The notes below the pieces were generated by a model that saw nothing but the letters and a program-made list of their open reading frames with translations, was not told the origin of the DNA and did not search any database. From the NCBI GenBank assembly GCA_910587695.1, contig CAJUNC010000011.1:23332-87331 (forward strand): a stretch of 64,000 bases of DNA, read 5' to 3'. Positions within the stretch are counted from its first letter, which is position 1. Each line of letters starts with the position of its first letter. Origin of the DNA: an uncultured Lactobacillus sp. GTDB taxonomy: Bacteria > Bacillota > Bacilli > Lactobacillales > Lactobacillaceae. The position numbers were made by a program, and so were the translations under genes. Shown here piece after piece: positions 1-8,382 of this stretch.

Positions 1-285
1 AAACTTTATATCATCGACGAACCATTTTTGGGGCTTGATCCTTTAGCGACCCAAGATCTCTTGGACTTGATCGATCAAAAAAAGCAAGCTGGAGCAGCCG
101 TTTTGATGTCGACGCATGTTTTGAGCACAGCTCAGGAATACTGTGACCGTTTTGTAATGATCGACCAAGGGCAAGTAACTGCTAAGGGTGATCTAGCAAG
201 TCTGCGGACACAGTTTGGTGATGAGACAGCTTCTTTAATGACGATCTATCTAAAGCTCACAGGGGCAGGTGAAAAGCATGCTTGA
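1..285 (+). CDS. ecsA: ABC transporter ATP-binding protein EcsA, C-terminal part
   Basis: The frame is open from the first base, so the 5' end lies outside the window and about 94 C-terminal residues are visible. They begin in the Walker B segment (LYIIDEPFLGLDP, D-loop included), followed by the H-loop histidine in STHVLSTAQEYCDR. This is the end of a nucleotide-binding domain that hydrolyses ATP for a membrane exporter. The assignment to EcsA rests on the next gene, which looks like EcsB and overlaps it by a few bases. In Bacillus, Ecs affects secretion and membrane protease function; the exported substrate cannot be read from this sequence. Confidence 0.85.
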   Translation, partial: KLYIIDEPFLGLDPLATQDLLDLIDQKKQAGAAVLMSTHVLSTAQEYCDRFVMIDQGQVTAKGDLASLRTQFGDETASLMTIYLKLTGAGEKHA

Positions 286-1492
286 TCTGTGGAAAATGCG
301 CCAAAAAACTCATCAAAAGCAGATGTTTAAGTATTTACGCTATGTATTAAATGACCACTTCATCTTAGCGTTACTTTTCATCTTAGGTGGCTTGGCTTTG
401 AGCTATTCAAATTATATCAAAGCCCTTCCGACCCAAGAAGAGATCTGGTATGCTAAACCGTTGGTGTTACTTATTTTAGTCATAAGCTTACAAGTTGGAC
501 GGCTGGCAACGTTGTTAAAATCAGCTGATATCGTATTTATTTCACCTCGACAAGCTGAAATGGGACAATATTTACAAAAAGCTTTACAGACATCGTTAGT
601 TTTTGCTTGGATTTTTGATACGTTAGTGATGTTGGCTTTGATGCCATTCTTGCTTGTTGCGGCTAAATTGACAGTGGTCCAGCTCATCTTTTTATGGCTG
701 TTACTATTAGTATTGAAATATTTACAACTAGATCGGCAACTATTAGGACTTTATCAAGCTCAATTTGCTAGTAGACGATGGAAATGGTCCTTAGATGTTG
801 GCTTTTGTGGTCTTTTATTAGGAGTAAGTCTTTATTTAGATCCATTATATCTGTTATTAGTGGCCGCGATTTTGACGGGTTATGTTGATAAGTCAAAAAA
901 AGCCCTTACAACACAAGCTGTATTTAACTGGGAAGCGGCTATTCGGATCGAAAATGCAAGAATGTTGCAGTTATATCGTTTCTTTGCGCTCTTTACCGAT
1001 GTGCCTAATTTGCAAGTCGCGGCCAAACGGCGTCGCTATTTGGATCATCTGTTACCACGAGCTAAGCCTGACGGAAGTTTTACTTACCTTTATTGGCGGG
1101 CCTTGGTACGTAATGGCGAAACAAGTGGCTTAGTATTACGGTTAACGGTGTTGGGTGCTGTTATCTTGTATTTCATCACTGAACCGTGGTTAGCCTTAGC
1201 TTTAGCAGTATTATTTATCTATTTACTTGGATTTCAATTGTTTTCTTTGTATCATCACTATGATGAAGTAGTTTTTATGCATATCTATCCATTGGATCTA
1301 GAGGATAAACAAAAAGCATTTCAAAAAATGTTAGAGCAGTTGTTGTTTGCGATCGCGGTGATCTTTACTTTAGTTAGCTGGATACAGTTACAAAATAGTT
1401 TATTTAGTCTCGAATTTTTAGGTGTTTTAGTGCTTGTGATCGTATTATTGACTCGGCCTTATCTTAAGGGACGCTTAGCAAAAAGAGCTTGA
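278..1492 (+). CDS. ecsB: ABC transporter permease EcsB
   Basis: A 404-aa polytopic membrane protein with a short basic N-terminus (LWKMRQKTHQKQ) and several hydrophobic segments spread over its length, with a charged cytoplasmic stretch around residues 210-270. Length and layout fit EcsB, the permease partner of EcsA. I chose ATG 278 because AGGTG lies 6 nt upstream; GTG 269 in the same frame is possible but too close to the ribosome site. The start overlaps the ecsA stop, so the two are translationally coupled. The transported substrate is unknown. Confidence 0.85.
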   Translation: MLDLWKMRQKTHQKQMFKYLRYVLNDHFILALLFILGGLALSYSNYIKALPTQEEIWYAKPLVLLILVISLQVGRLATLLKSADIVFISPRQAEMGQYLQKALQTSLVFAWIFDTLVMLALMPFLLVAAKLTVVQLIFLWLLLLVLKYLQLDRQLLGLYQAQFASRRWKWSLDVGFCGLLLGVSLYLDPLYLLLVAAILTGYVDKSKKALTTQAVFNWEAAIRIENARMLQLYRFFALFTDVPNLQVAAKRRRYLDHLLPRAKPDGSFTYLYWRALVRNGETSGLVLRLTVLGAVILYFITEPWLALALAVLFIYLLGFQLFSLYHHYDEVVFMHIYPLDLEDKQKAFQKMLEQLLFAIAVIFTLVSWIQLQNSLFSLEFLGVLVLVIVLLTRPYLKGRLAKRA

Positions 1493-1555
1493 CACTGAGC
1501 CTAGTTCTTTGTAGACTTATTTTAGTTATCGATATTTTCAAAAGGAGAGCCCCAG

Positions 1556-2350
1556 ATGGATTTCAATTTGGAACATGGCTGGGAGATCTTACCGATCGAT
1601 GGCGACACTGGCACTGCTTATATGGCGGTGAATAACGATGAACGCATCTTTATCAAGCGTAACACTTCGCCGTTTTTGGCGGCTCTTTCATTAGAAGAGA
1701 TCGTTCCTCGCTTGATCTGGTCAAAGCGGACGGTCTCAGGTGATACTTTGACTGCTCAAGAGTGGTTGAATGGTCGTTCGCTAAAACGTGAAGAGATGTG
1801 TTCGCTCCAAGTCTCGGAATTATTAGCTCGGATGCATGGTTCTAAACTCTTAAAAAAGATGCTGTTACGGGTCGGAGGCAAGACGTACACGCCTGCTGAT
1901 CTGTTAGCACAGTATTTTAATGGTTTGAGTTCTGAATTACGCGAGCATCCACTATTATCCGAAGCAGCGTCGCGATTGAAGGCAAACCAGCCGCAACTTG
2001 AACGCTCGAATTACGAAGTATGTCATGGCGATTTAAATCATAAAAACTGGCTCTTATCTGAGACAGGACAGCTATATCTAGTAGATTGGGAAGCCGTTAA
2101 GTTGGCTGATCCAGCTTTAGACCTTAGCATGTTAATGTGTCAATATGTCCCACGCAAAGACTGGAAGCAATGGTTGACGCGGTATGCAAAAAAAGAACCG
2201 TCACCAGATATGATGAAACGCATTTATTGGTATGCGGTCATGAATCTTTTGTTGGTTATCAAACACAACTACCAGCGTGGTCATTTCCATGAAATGAACC
2301 AAGACATTATCAAGCTTAATCAAGTAATCAAGAAGCAAAATCATATTTAA
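1556..2350 (+). CDS. ytmP: YtmP-like phosphotransferase (APH/choline kinase fold)
   Basis: A 264-aa protein of the aminoglycoside phosphotransferase/choline kinase fold. The Brenner-type catalytic loop HGDLNHKNW is near residue 160 and the metal-binding VDWEAVKLADPALDLS near residue 178. It should phosphorylate a small hydroxyl substrate with ATP, but the substrate is not readable from sequence. AAAGGAG lies upstream of the ATG. It sits just ahead of trmB, the same order as ytmP-ytmQ in Bacillus, which supports the name. A resistance role is unlikely, because this is a conserved core gene. Confidence 0.85.
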   Translation: MDFNLEHGWEILPIDGDTGTAYMAVNNDERIFIKRNTSPFLAALSLEEIVPRLIWSKRTVSGDTLTAQEWLNGRSLKREEMCSLQVSELLARMHGSKLLKKMLLRVGGKTYTPADLLAQYFNGLSSELREHPLLSEAASRLKANQPQLERSNYEVCHGDLNHKNWLLSETGQLYLVDWEAVKLADPALDLSMLMCQYVPRKDWKQWLTRYAKKEPSPDMMKRIYWYAVMNLLLVIKHNYQRGHFHEMNQDIIKLNQVIKKQNHI

Positions 2351-2447
2351 AATTGATGGGGATAAAAGGCATCAAAAACCTTTTGTCCCTTATTTAGTGA
2401 ATTTTAGTTGAAAGGAAGTCTATGTATTAACTACATAGCAATTTATC

Positions 2448-3092
2448 ATGCGTTTACGAAATAAAGCTTGGGCTAAGCCCTTGATCCAAGAAAACCCACA
2501 ATATGTCGTAACTGATCCGGCAGCTTTACGTGGTAAATGGCAAAGTCGTTTTGAAAAAGAACGACCACTATATATCGAGATCGGGATGGGGAAGGGTCGT
2601 TTTATCGTTGAGATGGCCAAGAAATATCCTGAGCGTAATTTTATCGGTCTTGAAATGCAAACAGTTGCTACAGGGATCGCTTTGAAAAAACAGATCGAGG
2701 CCAAATTGCCTAATCTTCAGTTAGTATGTGCTAACGGAAGTGGTTTGACTGAATTCTTTGAACCAAATGAAGTTAGTGGGATCTATTTGAATTTTTCTGA
2801 TCCTTGGCCTAAGAACCGTAATGAAAAACGGCGCTTGACCTATAAGAGTTTTTTGGCTCAATATGAAGAAGTTATGCGAGCTGATGGTCATCTTGAATTC
2901 AAGACTGATAACCGTGGCTTGTTCGAATATTCACTTACGAGTCTGAACAATTATGGGATGGTATTTGATCAGGTGTGGCTAGATCTTCACCAGACACCAG
3001 ATGTTGAAGATAATGTGATGACTGAATATGAAGAAAAATTCAGCCAAAAAGGCCAACCGATCTATAAACTCGAAGCTCATTTCAAAGCTTAG
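2448..3092 (+). CDS. trmB: tRNA (guanine-N7-)-methyltransferase TrmB
   Basis: A 214-aa SAM-dependent methyltransferase that makes m7G at position 46 of tRNA. The SAM-binding segment IEIGMGKGRFIVEMA is near residue 41, and the family signature NFSDPWPKNRNEKRRL near residue 115 holds the Asp-Pro-Trp-Pro-Lys motif of TrmB. Length is typical for the family. The C-terminal part with the TPDVEDNVMTEYEEKF segment, which contributes tRNA and SAM contacts in homologues, is intact. The neighbours ytmP and ytpP/ytpR match the Bacillus order. Confidence 0.97.
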   Translation: MRLRNKAWAKPLIQENPQYVVTDPAALRGKWQSRFEKERPLYIEIGMGKGRFIVEMAKKYPERNFIGLEMQTVATGIALKKQIEAKLPNLQLVCANGSGLTEFFEPNEVSGIYLNFSDPWPKNRNEKRRLTYKSFLAQYEEVMRADGHLEFKTDNRGLFEYSLTSLNNYGMVFDQVWLDLHQTPDVEDNVMTEYEEKFSQKGQPIYKLEAHFKA

Positions 3093-3168
3093 GCAAAAAA
3101 ATTTTAAAAGCTAAGAGGATAAGTTATAATATACAAAAAGTAAGTAATTTATCTTGGAGGTATTTAAG

Positions 3169-3486
3169 ATGGAAAAATTAGCAAAGATGGATAAAAAAGC
3201 ATTAGAAGAAAAGTTGAGCACAGGGAAATATGTATTATTCTTTACCGCTGACTGGTGCCCAGATTGCCGCTTTATCAAACCAGCAATGCCTGAGATCGAA
3301 GCAAAATTTTCACAATTTAAATTTATCTTAGTCGATCGTGATGAAAATATCGATCTTTGCCAAGAAATGATGATCATGGGGATCCCAAGTTTTGTCGTGT
3401 ATGAAGATGGCAAAGAAAAAGCTCGTTTTGTAAATAAAGATCGTAAGACGAAAAAAGAAGTAGAAGACTTCTTGAACAATATCTAA
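3169..3486 (+). CDS. ytpP: Thioredoxin-like protein YtpP
   Basis: A 105-aa single-domain thioredoxin fold with the redox pair in FFTADWCPDCRF (CPDC rather than the CGPC of classical thioredoxin) near residue 30, and the cis-proline in MGIPSF near residue 73. It probably acts as a cytoplasmic thiol-disulfide protein. GGAGG (3156-3160) sits 8 nt before ATG 3169, so the upstream in-frame TTG at 3154 is part of the ribosome site, not the start. Its position next to ytpR mirrors ytpP in Bacillus. The CPDC active site suggests a redox potential or client set different from housekeeping TrxA. Confidence 0.9.
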   Translation: MEKLAKMDKKALEEKLSTGKYVLFFTADWCPDCRFIKPAMPEIEAKFSQFKFILVDRDENIDLCQEMMIMGIPSFVVYEDGKEKARFVNKDRKTKKEVEDFLNNI

Positions 3487-3506
3487 AACAAAGGAAGTAT
3501 CAAATA

Positions 3507-4148
3507 ATGTTAATTGCTAGCTATAATCCGACCCAAATGGGTGATGTATTATTGACGATGGTGCGCCCTGAAGCAGCAGCGCAAGCAACTGAACAAAAAG
3601 GACGGATCGTTCGTATTTTTAATACCGAAAATAATGAAACTTTAGGGTTTAACTTTTTTGATGTCAGTGAGATCTTGAATGATCTAGCTGTTAAGGGTCA
3701 AGTCTTCTTGGATCAAGATCAAGTAGAAGCTTTGAATCAAGCTTTACAAACAGCTGGGTTTGAACCTGAATTGGTCTTTGATGATGAACCTAAATTTGTG
3801 GTGGGCCATGTAGCTGAATTGACAGAACATCCAGATTCAGATCATTTGCATATCGCTAAGATCGAAGTCGATAATGATCAAACGTTGCAGATCGTATGCG
3901 GTGCGCCTAATATTGAAGCTGGTCAAAATGTAGTCGTTGCTAAAGTTGGTGCGATGATGCCAAATGGTGCGATGATCTGGCCAGGTAAATTGCGTGGCAT
4001 AGATAGCTATGGGATGGTTTGTGCTGCTCGTGAGCTTGAATTGCCTAATGCTCCTAAAAAGCGCGGGATCTTAGTTCTTGATCCCGCTGAATTCGAAGCT
4101 AAGACAGCTTTTGATTTTGAAAAGGGAGCTAAGCTATTTACAGCTTAG
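3507..4148 (+). CDS. ytpR: YtpR family tRNA-binding domain protein
   Basis: A 213-aa protein whose C-terminal half (residues about 95-205) is an EMAP/Arc1p-type tRNA-binding OB fold, recognisable in VGHVAELTEHPDSDHLHIAKIEV and the following VCGAPNIEAGQNVVVAKVGA. The N-terminal half is a YtpR-specific domain. It resembles the N-terminal tRNA-binding part of PheT without a catalytic core. The cellular role is not established. It closes the ytmP-ytpR run before a strong terminator. Confidence 0.9.
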   Translation: MLIASYNPTQMGDVLLTMVRPEAAAQATEQKGRIVRIFNTENNETLGFNFFDVSEILNDLAVKGQVFLDQDQVEALNQALQTAGFEPELVFDDEPKFVVGHVAELTEHPDSDHLHIAKIEVDNDQTLQIVCGAPNIEAGQNVVVAKVGAMMPNGAMIWPGKLRGIDSYGMVCAARELELPNAPKKRGILVLDPAEFEAKTAFDFEKGAKLFTA

Positions 4149-4159
4149 TTAGTAGATCT

Positions 4160-4194
4160 CACCTGGGACTATGATAGGTCCTAGGTGTTTTTTT
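4160..4194 (+). terminator. Rho-independent terminator after ytpR
   Basis: The stem CACCTGGGAC (4160-4169) pairs with GTCCTAGGTG (4178-4187) across an 8-nt loop with one mismatch, followed by seven T residues. It separates the ytmP-ytpR run from sftA. Confidence 0.9.
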
Positions 4195-4295
4195 ACATAA
4201 AGTTTTATAAAAGTGGTAAAAAACCTTTTTTCTATTTTGAATAATTACTATAATAAATTTAGAAGTAAATTAGACAGACAGTTAGGATGAACACC

Positions 4296-6452
4296 ATGGA
4301 ACATTATGATGGACCAGCCTTTTACAGAAATAATCGTCGCCCGGATATAAAAACGCGGGTTCAGACTAAAGTACCAGTCAAAACTGAAAAAGAGCCGACC
4401 AAAACAGCGACAAATAATCAAAGTAAACGTTTAAATGAAACTCCACGGGCTTTTAGTCCAAGACAAGTCCCGCGCTCTTTAGTTGTCGATCGTGTTGTAA
4501 AGAAACGCCCTGATTACGATAAATTAGTGCGCTCATTGAAGAAAGCTCCCGAGGATTATTTACTCTTTGAAGGGACTGTTTTGCTAGGGACCCAGGCGAT
4601 CGATCTGACGGTAAGTCGTCGGCTTGATAGTACGGATGCTAAATTGCCTAAACGCCCGACTATATCATCACAAATTAAAACACCGCCATTAGCTTCGGAC
4701 AGTCAGACAACTAGCTCTAGTTTAGCGACTAGTGAAAGTTTGGTCGATACAACGAGCCAGATCCATTCGACAAGTTCGACTAGCTTGCTGCAAAGTTCAG
4801 TAAGTGATACGCGTGCTCAAAGTACGAGCAAAGCTAACAGTGAGGCAAAGAGCGTAAGCCAAAGTCAAGTGACTTCAGAGTTTGGTCCACAAGTCGACCT
4901 CACTAGTGAGGTCGCTACTGGATTTGTGTCTCAAAAAATGACTGGGCTCAAAGCAGCCTTGGCGCATGAGAGTTCTTTGACGCAAGAAGAACCAATTGTG
5001 GCGGCCAAACTGACATCACCTAAGTACGAACCTAAGCATTATCAATTTCCACCACTCAGTTTATTACCTGCACCAGTGATCGATGATGATCCTGCATTAG
5101 ATGATTGGGTCAAAAGTCAGGTCCAAACGTTAAATGAGACGCTCAAGGCTTTTCATGTTGATGCAACTGTTAGTGATTGGACTATTGGTCCGACCGTTAC
5201 GCAATTTGAATTGACTTTAGGGCGGGGAGTCAAGGTCAATAAGATCACCAATTTAAATGATGATCTCAAACTTGCATTGGCTGCTAAAGACATTCGGATC
5301 GAGGCACCGATCCCAGGTAAAAGTAGTGTTGGGATCGAGATCCCTAATAAAACTTCACGCCCAGTTATGTTATCTGAAGTCTTGCGTTCAGATAAATTCC
5401 AAGAAGCTTCTTCACCATTGACAGTAGCTCTAGGAGTCGATCTGTTTGGAAAGCCCCAGATCACAGACTTACAAAAAATGCCTCATGGCTTGATCGCAGG
5501 GGCTACCGGTTCGGGAAAATCGGTCTTTATCAATAGTCTGCTCGTTTCATTGCTCTATAAAGCTTCGCCTAGTGAAGTGAAGTTGGTCTTGATCGATCCT
5601 AAAGCAGTAGAGATGGCGCCTTACCATGATCTGCCCCATTTATTAGCGCCAGTGATCTCTGACGCTAAAGCAGCTTCAGCCGCGTTGAAATGGCTCGTAA
5701 ATGAGATGGAAGAGAGATATCAACGTTTGGCTGCTGCAGGAGCTCGCAACTTAGAGGCTTATAATGAAAAAGCTAGGGCAGCAGGTGAATATGCTCTGCA
5801 ATTGCCATACATCGTGGTAGTGATCGATGAATTAGCTGACCTTATGATGGCAGCTTCGTCTGAGGTCCAAGATCATATTGCTCGGATCACTCAAAAAGCT
5901 AGAGCAGCTGGGATCCACTTATTAGTTGCGACACAACGACCAAGTGTAGATGTTTTGACGGGAACGATCAAAAATAATATTCCGACTCGGATCGCATTTA
6001 TGGTCTCAAGTCAAGTCGATTCACGAACGATCCTGGATACTGCAGGAGCAGAACGCCTTTTAGGTCGTGGCGACATGCTCTATTTAGGCAATGGTTCGGG
6101 GCAACCGACTCGTTTGCAAGGGACTTATATTGAAGATGAGGTCGATGCGGTGACGGATTTTGTTAGACAGCAAGGTAAGCCTAAGTACGCTTTTGATCCC
6201 GATAGCTTGAAAAAGCATGCTGTAGAATCAGAAAAACAAGATGATCTTTTACCTCGAGTGCTAGACTATATCGTTAATGAAGAGACGATCTCAACGTCCA
6301 AGTTGCAACGAGTCTTTTCGATCGGCTATAATCGAGCTGCGGCGATCATCGATGATCTTGAAGCTAAACAATATATTTCGCCAGCGCATGGTGCTAAGCC
6401 ACGGAAGGTCTTTTTGACTCAAGAAGGCTTGGATAAATTGCGCAGTGTATAA
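4296..6452 (+). CDS. sftA: Soluble FtsK/SpoIIIE-family DNA translocase (SftA-like)
   Basis: A 718-aa DNA translocase without N-terminal membrane helices. Residues 1-240 are a basic then Ser/Thr/Gln-rich linker. The FtsK alpha and beta domains follow, with Walker A GATGSGKSVFINS near residue 407, Walker B VVVIDELADLMM near residue 512, and a C-terminal gamma winged helix (STSKLQRVFSIGYNRAAAIIDDL) that reads polar DNA motifs. The lack of a membrane anchor and the place between ytpR and murC point to Bacillus SftA, which clears chromosome ends from the septum. It is shorter than the Bacillus protein, mainly in the linker. ATG 4296 has AGGA 8 nt upstream and is preferred to ATG 4287. Confidence 0.9.
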   Translation: MEHYDGPAFYRNNRRPDIKTRVQTKVPVKTEKEPTKTATNNQSKRLNETPRAFSPRQVPRSLVVDRVVKKRPDYDKLVRSLKKAPEDYLLFEGTVLLGTQAIDLTVSRRLDSTDAKLPKRPTISSQIKTPPLASDSQTTSSSLATSESLVDTTSQIHSTSSTSLLQSSVSDTRAQSTSKANSEAKSVSQSQVTSEFGPQVDLTSEVATGFVSQKMTGLKAALAHESSLTQEEPIVAAKLTSPKYEPKHYQFPPLSLLPAPVIDDDPALDDWVKSQVQTLNETLKAFHVDATVSDWTIGPTVTQFELTLGRGVKVNKITNLNDDLKLALAAKDIRIEAPIPGKSSVGIEIPNKTSRPVMLSEVLRSDKFQEASSPLTVALGVDLFGKPQITDLQKMPHGLIAGATGSGKSVFINSLLVSLLYKASPSEVKLVLIDPKAVEMAPYHDLPHLLAPVISDAKAASAALKWLVNEMEERYQRLAAAGARNLEAYNEKARAAGEYALQLPYIVVVIDELADLMMAASSEVQDHIARITQKARAAGIHLLVATQRPSVDVLTGTIKNNIPTRIAFMVSSQVDSRTILDTAGAERLLGRGDMLYLGNGSGQPTRLQGTYIEDEVDAVTDFVRQQGKPKYAFDPDSLKKHAVESEKQDDLLPRVLDYIVNEETISTSKLQRVFSIGYNRAAAIIDDLEAKQYISPAHGAKPRKVFLTQEGLDKLRSV

Positions 6453-6455
6453 TAA

Positions 6456-6498
6456 AAAGACAAACGCTCAGTAAATATAATGAGGTTTGCCTTTGTTC
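6456..6498 (-). terminator. Terminator for the minus-strand esterase
   Basis: Read on the minus strand, GCAAACCTCA and TGAGCGTTTG form a stem with one bulged base, followed by TCTTTTT. It lies directly beyond the stop of the 6534-7358 gene. Confidence 0.6.
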
Positions 6499-6500
6499 TG

Positions 6501-6527
6501 AGACTGAGGAATACTCAGTCTTTTTTT
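6501..6527 (+). terminator. Rho-independent terminator after sftA
   Basis: AGACTGAG and CTCAGTC form a short perfect stem followed by seven T residues, 50 nt beyond the sftA stop. Confidence 0.85.
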
Positions 6528-6533
6528 ATACTG

Positions 6534-7358
6534 TTATTCGTTAAATACAAAATTTAAAAATTCTGGGAAATGTTTAGCCCAGTAAAATTCACTATGGGAT
6601 TCAGCTGCAAAAATATTTAGTGAGATATTATCCATCGAATGCCCTGTCCGTAAAAGCGTCTGATAGTAGCGCAAGGCCTCATTGATATAGGCTTGGGCCT
6701 GCTTTTCGGGCGCCAAAACTTCATCATCACCAGCATCATTTTCGCTAGCTCCTGTTTGAATATAGACCTTATTGCTAGGCAGCAAGGGATGAGAAGCGAT
6801 AAACTGCGTGAATTTTGCTTGGTTCAACCAGGCGGCGCTAGAAAAAACACCTAAATTGCCAAAGATCTCAGGGTATAGTGAGCCAGCATAGGCTGTGATA
6901 TAGCCACCCATTGAACTTCCAGCTAGTAATGTGGTTTCACGTTGAGGTAATGTACGATATTTTTTATCGATAAATGGCTTGACAGTATCTACTAGCCAGT
7001 CAACATAAGCTCGACCTATGCCTCCAAAATTACCTGTACCATCTGGTGTTTGAAATTCAGTCTTCCAAGGTGAATATTCATCGAGGCGGTGTTCATCGCT
7101 ATTGTCGATCCCGACAATGATCATTTGTGGTAGTTCGAGATGTTGTTTGATCAAGGGAATGACCTTCCACGAATAACCTGAAAATGCTTCGCGACTGTAG
7201 AAAACATTTTGCCCATCGTGCATATATAAAACAGGATAATGACGATCATTTTGAAAATAATCTCGGGGAAGTAGTACTCGGATCCTGCGCTCGTTTGAAA
7301 AATAAGGCACAAATAGATAGTGAGTCCGTAGCTCGAGATAGTAACTGTTTTGAGGCAT
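6534..7358 (-). CDS. Alpha/beta-hydrolase esterase (D-type)
   Basis: A 274-aa alpha/beta hydrolase of the putative esterase (Fes/EstD) family. The strand-loop YPVLYMHDGQNVF is near residue 47, the nucleophile elbow GSSMGG near residue 136, an Asp-rich GDDEVLAP segment follows, and the final His is in ESHSEFYW near residue 260. It has no signal peptide, so it is probably cytoplasmic. The substrate is unknown; feruloyl-type or siderophore-type esters are family possibilities only. I start at the internal methionine (MPQNSYYL) because AAAGGAAC precedes it; an upstream in-frame start would add 14 residues. It is transcribed divergently from a second, unrelated-length esterase. Confidence 0.8.
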   Translation of the reverse strand: MPQNSYYLELRTHYLFVPYFSNERRIRVLLPRDYFQNDRHYPVLYMHDGQNVFYSREAFSGYSWKVIPLIKQHLELPQMIIVGIDNSDEHRLDEYSPWKTEFQTPDGTGNFGGIGRAYVDWLVDTVKPFIDKKYRTLPQRETTLLAGSSMGGYITAYAGSLYPEIFGNLGVFSSAAWLNQAKFTQFIASHPLLPSNKVYIQTGASENDAGDDEVLAPEKQAQAYINEALRYYQTLLRTGHSMDNISLNIFAAESHSEFYWAKHFPEFLNFVFNE

Positions 7359-7497
7359 GATATAGCTGTTCCTTTCCCAATTTCTTGCATATATGACCAA
7401 GATATACTGAAAAAAACTTTTTGTCCAGCTATGATCAAAATTTTATTTATATAAAAATAAAATGATAAAAACAGTATTCACATTAGTTAAAATTTGT

Positions 7498-7584
7498 GTT
7501 AATATTAACAAAAAATTAAATAAAAGTTAGTTAACACTGGGTAAAATGAAATTTATTTTGGTGTCTTAAGTGATATTATCGCTT
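7498..7584. promoter_or_regulatory. Palindromes in the divergent esterase promoter region
   Basis: The AT-rich gap 7359-7616 between the two esterases contains a perfect palindrome GTTAATATTAAC (7498-7509), a related GTTAAC at 7530-7535, and an inverted repeat AAGTGATA-T-TATCGCTT (7568-7584) close to the rightward start. These are candidate operator sites for a shared regulator. No regulator gene is adjacent, so the assignment is inference. Confidence 0.35.
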
Positions 7585-7616
7585 GAAGTGACTAAGGTAA
7601 AGTGGAGGAAAATTAC

Positions 7617-8363
7617 ATGCATTTTGAGGAATGTCAGTTACATAGTAAAGTTTTAGGACGTTCGATGAATTTTAATGTTTATGGTCATGCGGGGAGACCG
7701 ATCTTAGTTTTTCCTGCTTCTGGTGGTAGTCATAATGAATATGGTGATTTTGGGATGATCGCAGCGTGTCGTCCTTGGATAGATAGTGGTCAGGTGCGCT
7801 TTTTTACTCCAGATTCATTCGATAATGAAGCTTTTGAGGCTAATGAGAAGAGTCCTCATGATCGTGCCTTGGCGCATATGGCTTATGAGCGCTTTATCGT
7901 TGAAGAATTAGTACCACTGATCTATGACAAGACCCAATGGGACAAAAGTCTGATGGTAACTGGTTGTTCAATGGGGGCATATCATGCGATGAATTTTGGG
8001 CTCAAATTTCCTGAGATCTTTGATACCGTCATTTCGTTAAGTGGGCTATATGATCTGCGGTTTGTTGTAGGTGATTATGGTGCTGATGAACTAGTTTACT
8101 ACAATTCACCGACTGATTATCTGTGGAATTTAGCTGATCCATGGTTTTTGGAAAAATATCGTCAAAATACTTATATCATCTGTACAGGTCTAGGACCTTG
8201 GGAAGAAGTTGATGAGACCCGCAAACTTGAAGCAGTTTTTAAGGCTAAGCAGATCCCAGGCTGGTTTGATTACTGGGGAGAAGATGTTTCTCATGACTGG
8301 GTCTGGTGGAAAAAACAGATGCCATATTATTTAAGTAAATTATCCGAAACGGGCCAAATTTGA
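7617..8363 (+). CDS. Alpha/beta-hydrolase esterase family protein
   Basis: A 248-aa alpha/beta hydrolase. It opens with VLGRSMNFNVYGHAGRPILVFP, typical of small cytoplasmic esterases. The nucleophile elbow GCSMGAYHA is near residue 122 and the likely catalytic His lies in the C-terminal DVSHDWVWW. There is no signal peptide. GTGGAGG is the ribosome site, so ATG 7617 is the start and the in-frame GTG at 7602 is part of that site. It is followed after 19 nt by an ATP-grasp gene, suggesting one transcript and a shared pathway in which the ATP-grasp enzyme makes a bond that this enzyme or its divergent neighbour could cleave. The substrate is unknown. Confidence 0.8.
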   Translation: MHFEECQLHSKVLGRSMNFNVYGHAGRPILVFPASGGSHNEYGDFGMIAACRPWIDSGQVRFFTPDSFDNEAFEANEKSPHDRALAHMAYERFIVEELVPLIYDKTQWDKSLMVTGCSMGAYHAMNFGLKFPEIFDTVISLSGLYDLRFVVGDYGADELVYYNSPTDYLWNLADPWFLEKYRQNTYIICTGLGPWEEVDETRKLEAVFKAKQIPGWFDYWGEDVSHDWVWWKKQMPYYLSKLSETGQI

Positions 8364-8382
8364 GTAGAAGGGACAAGGTATA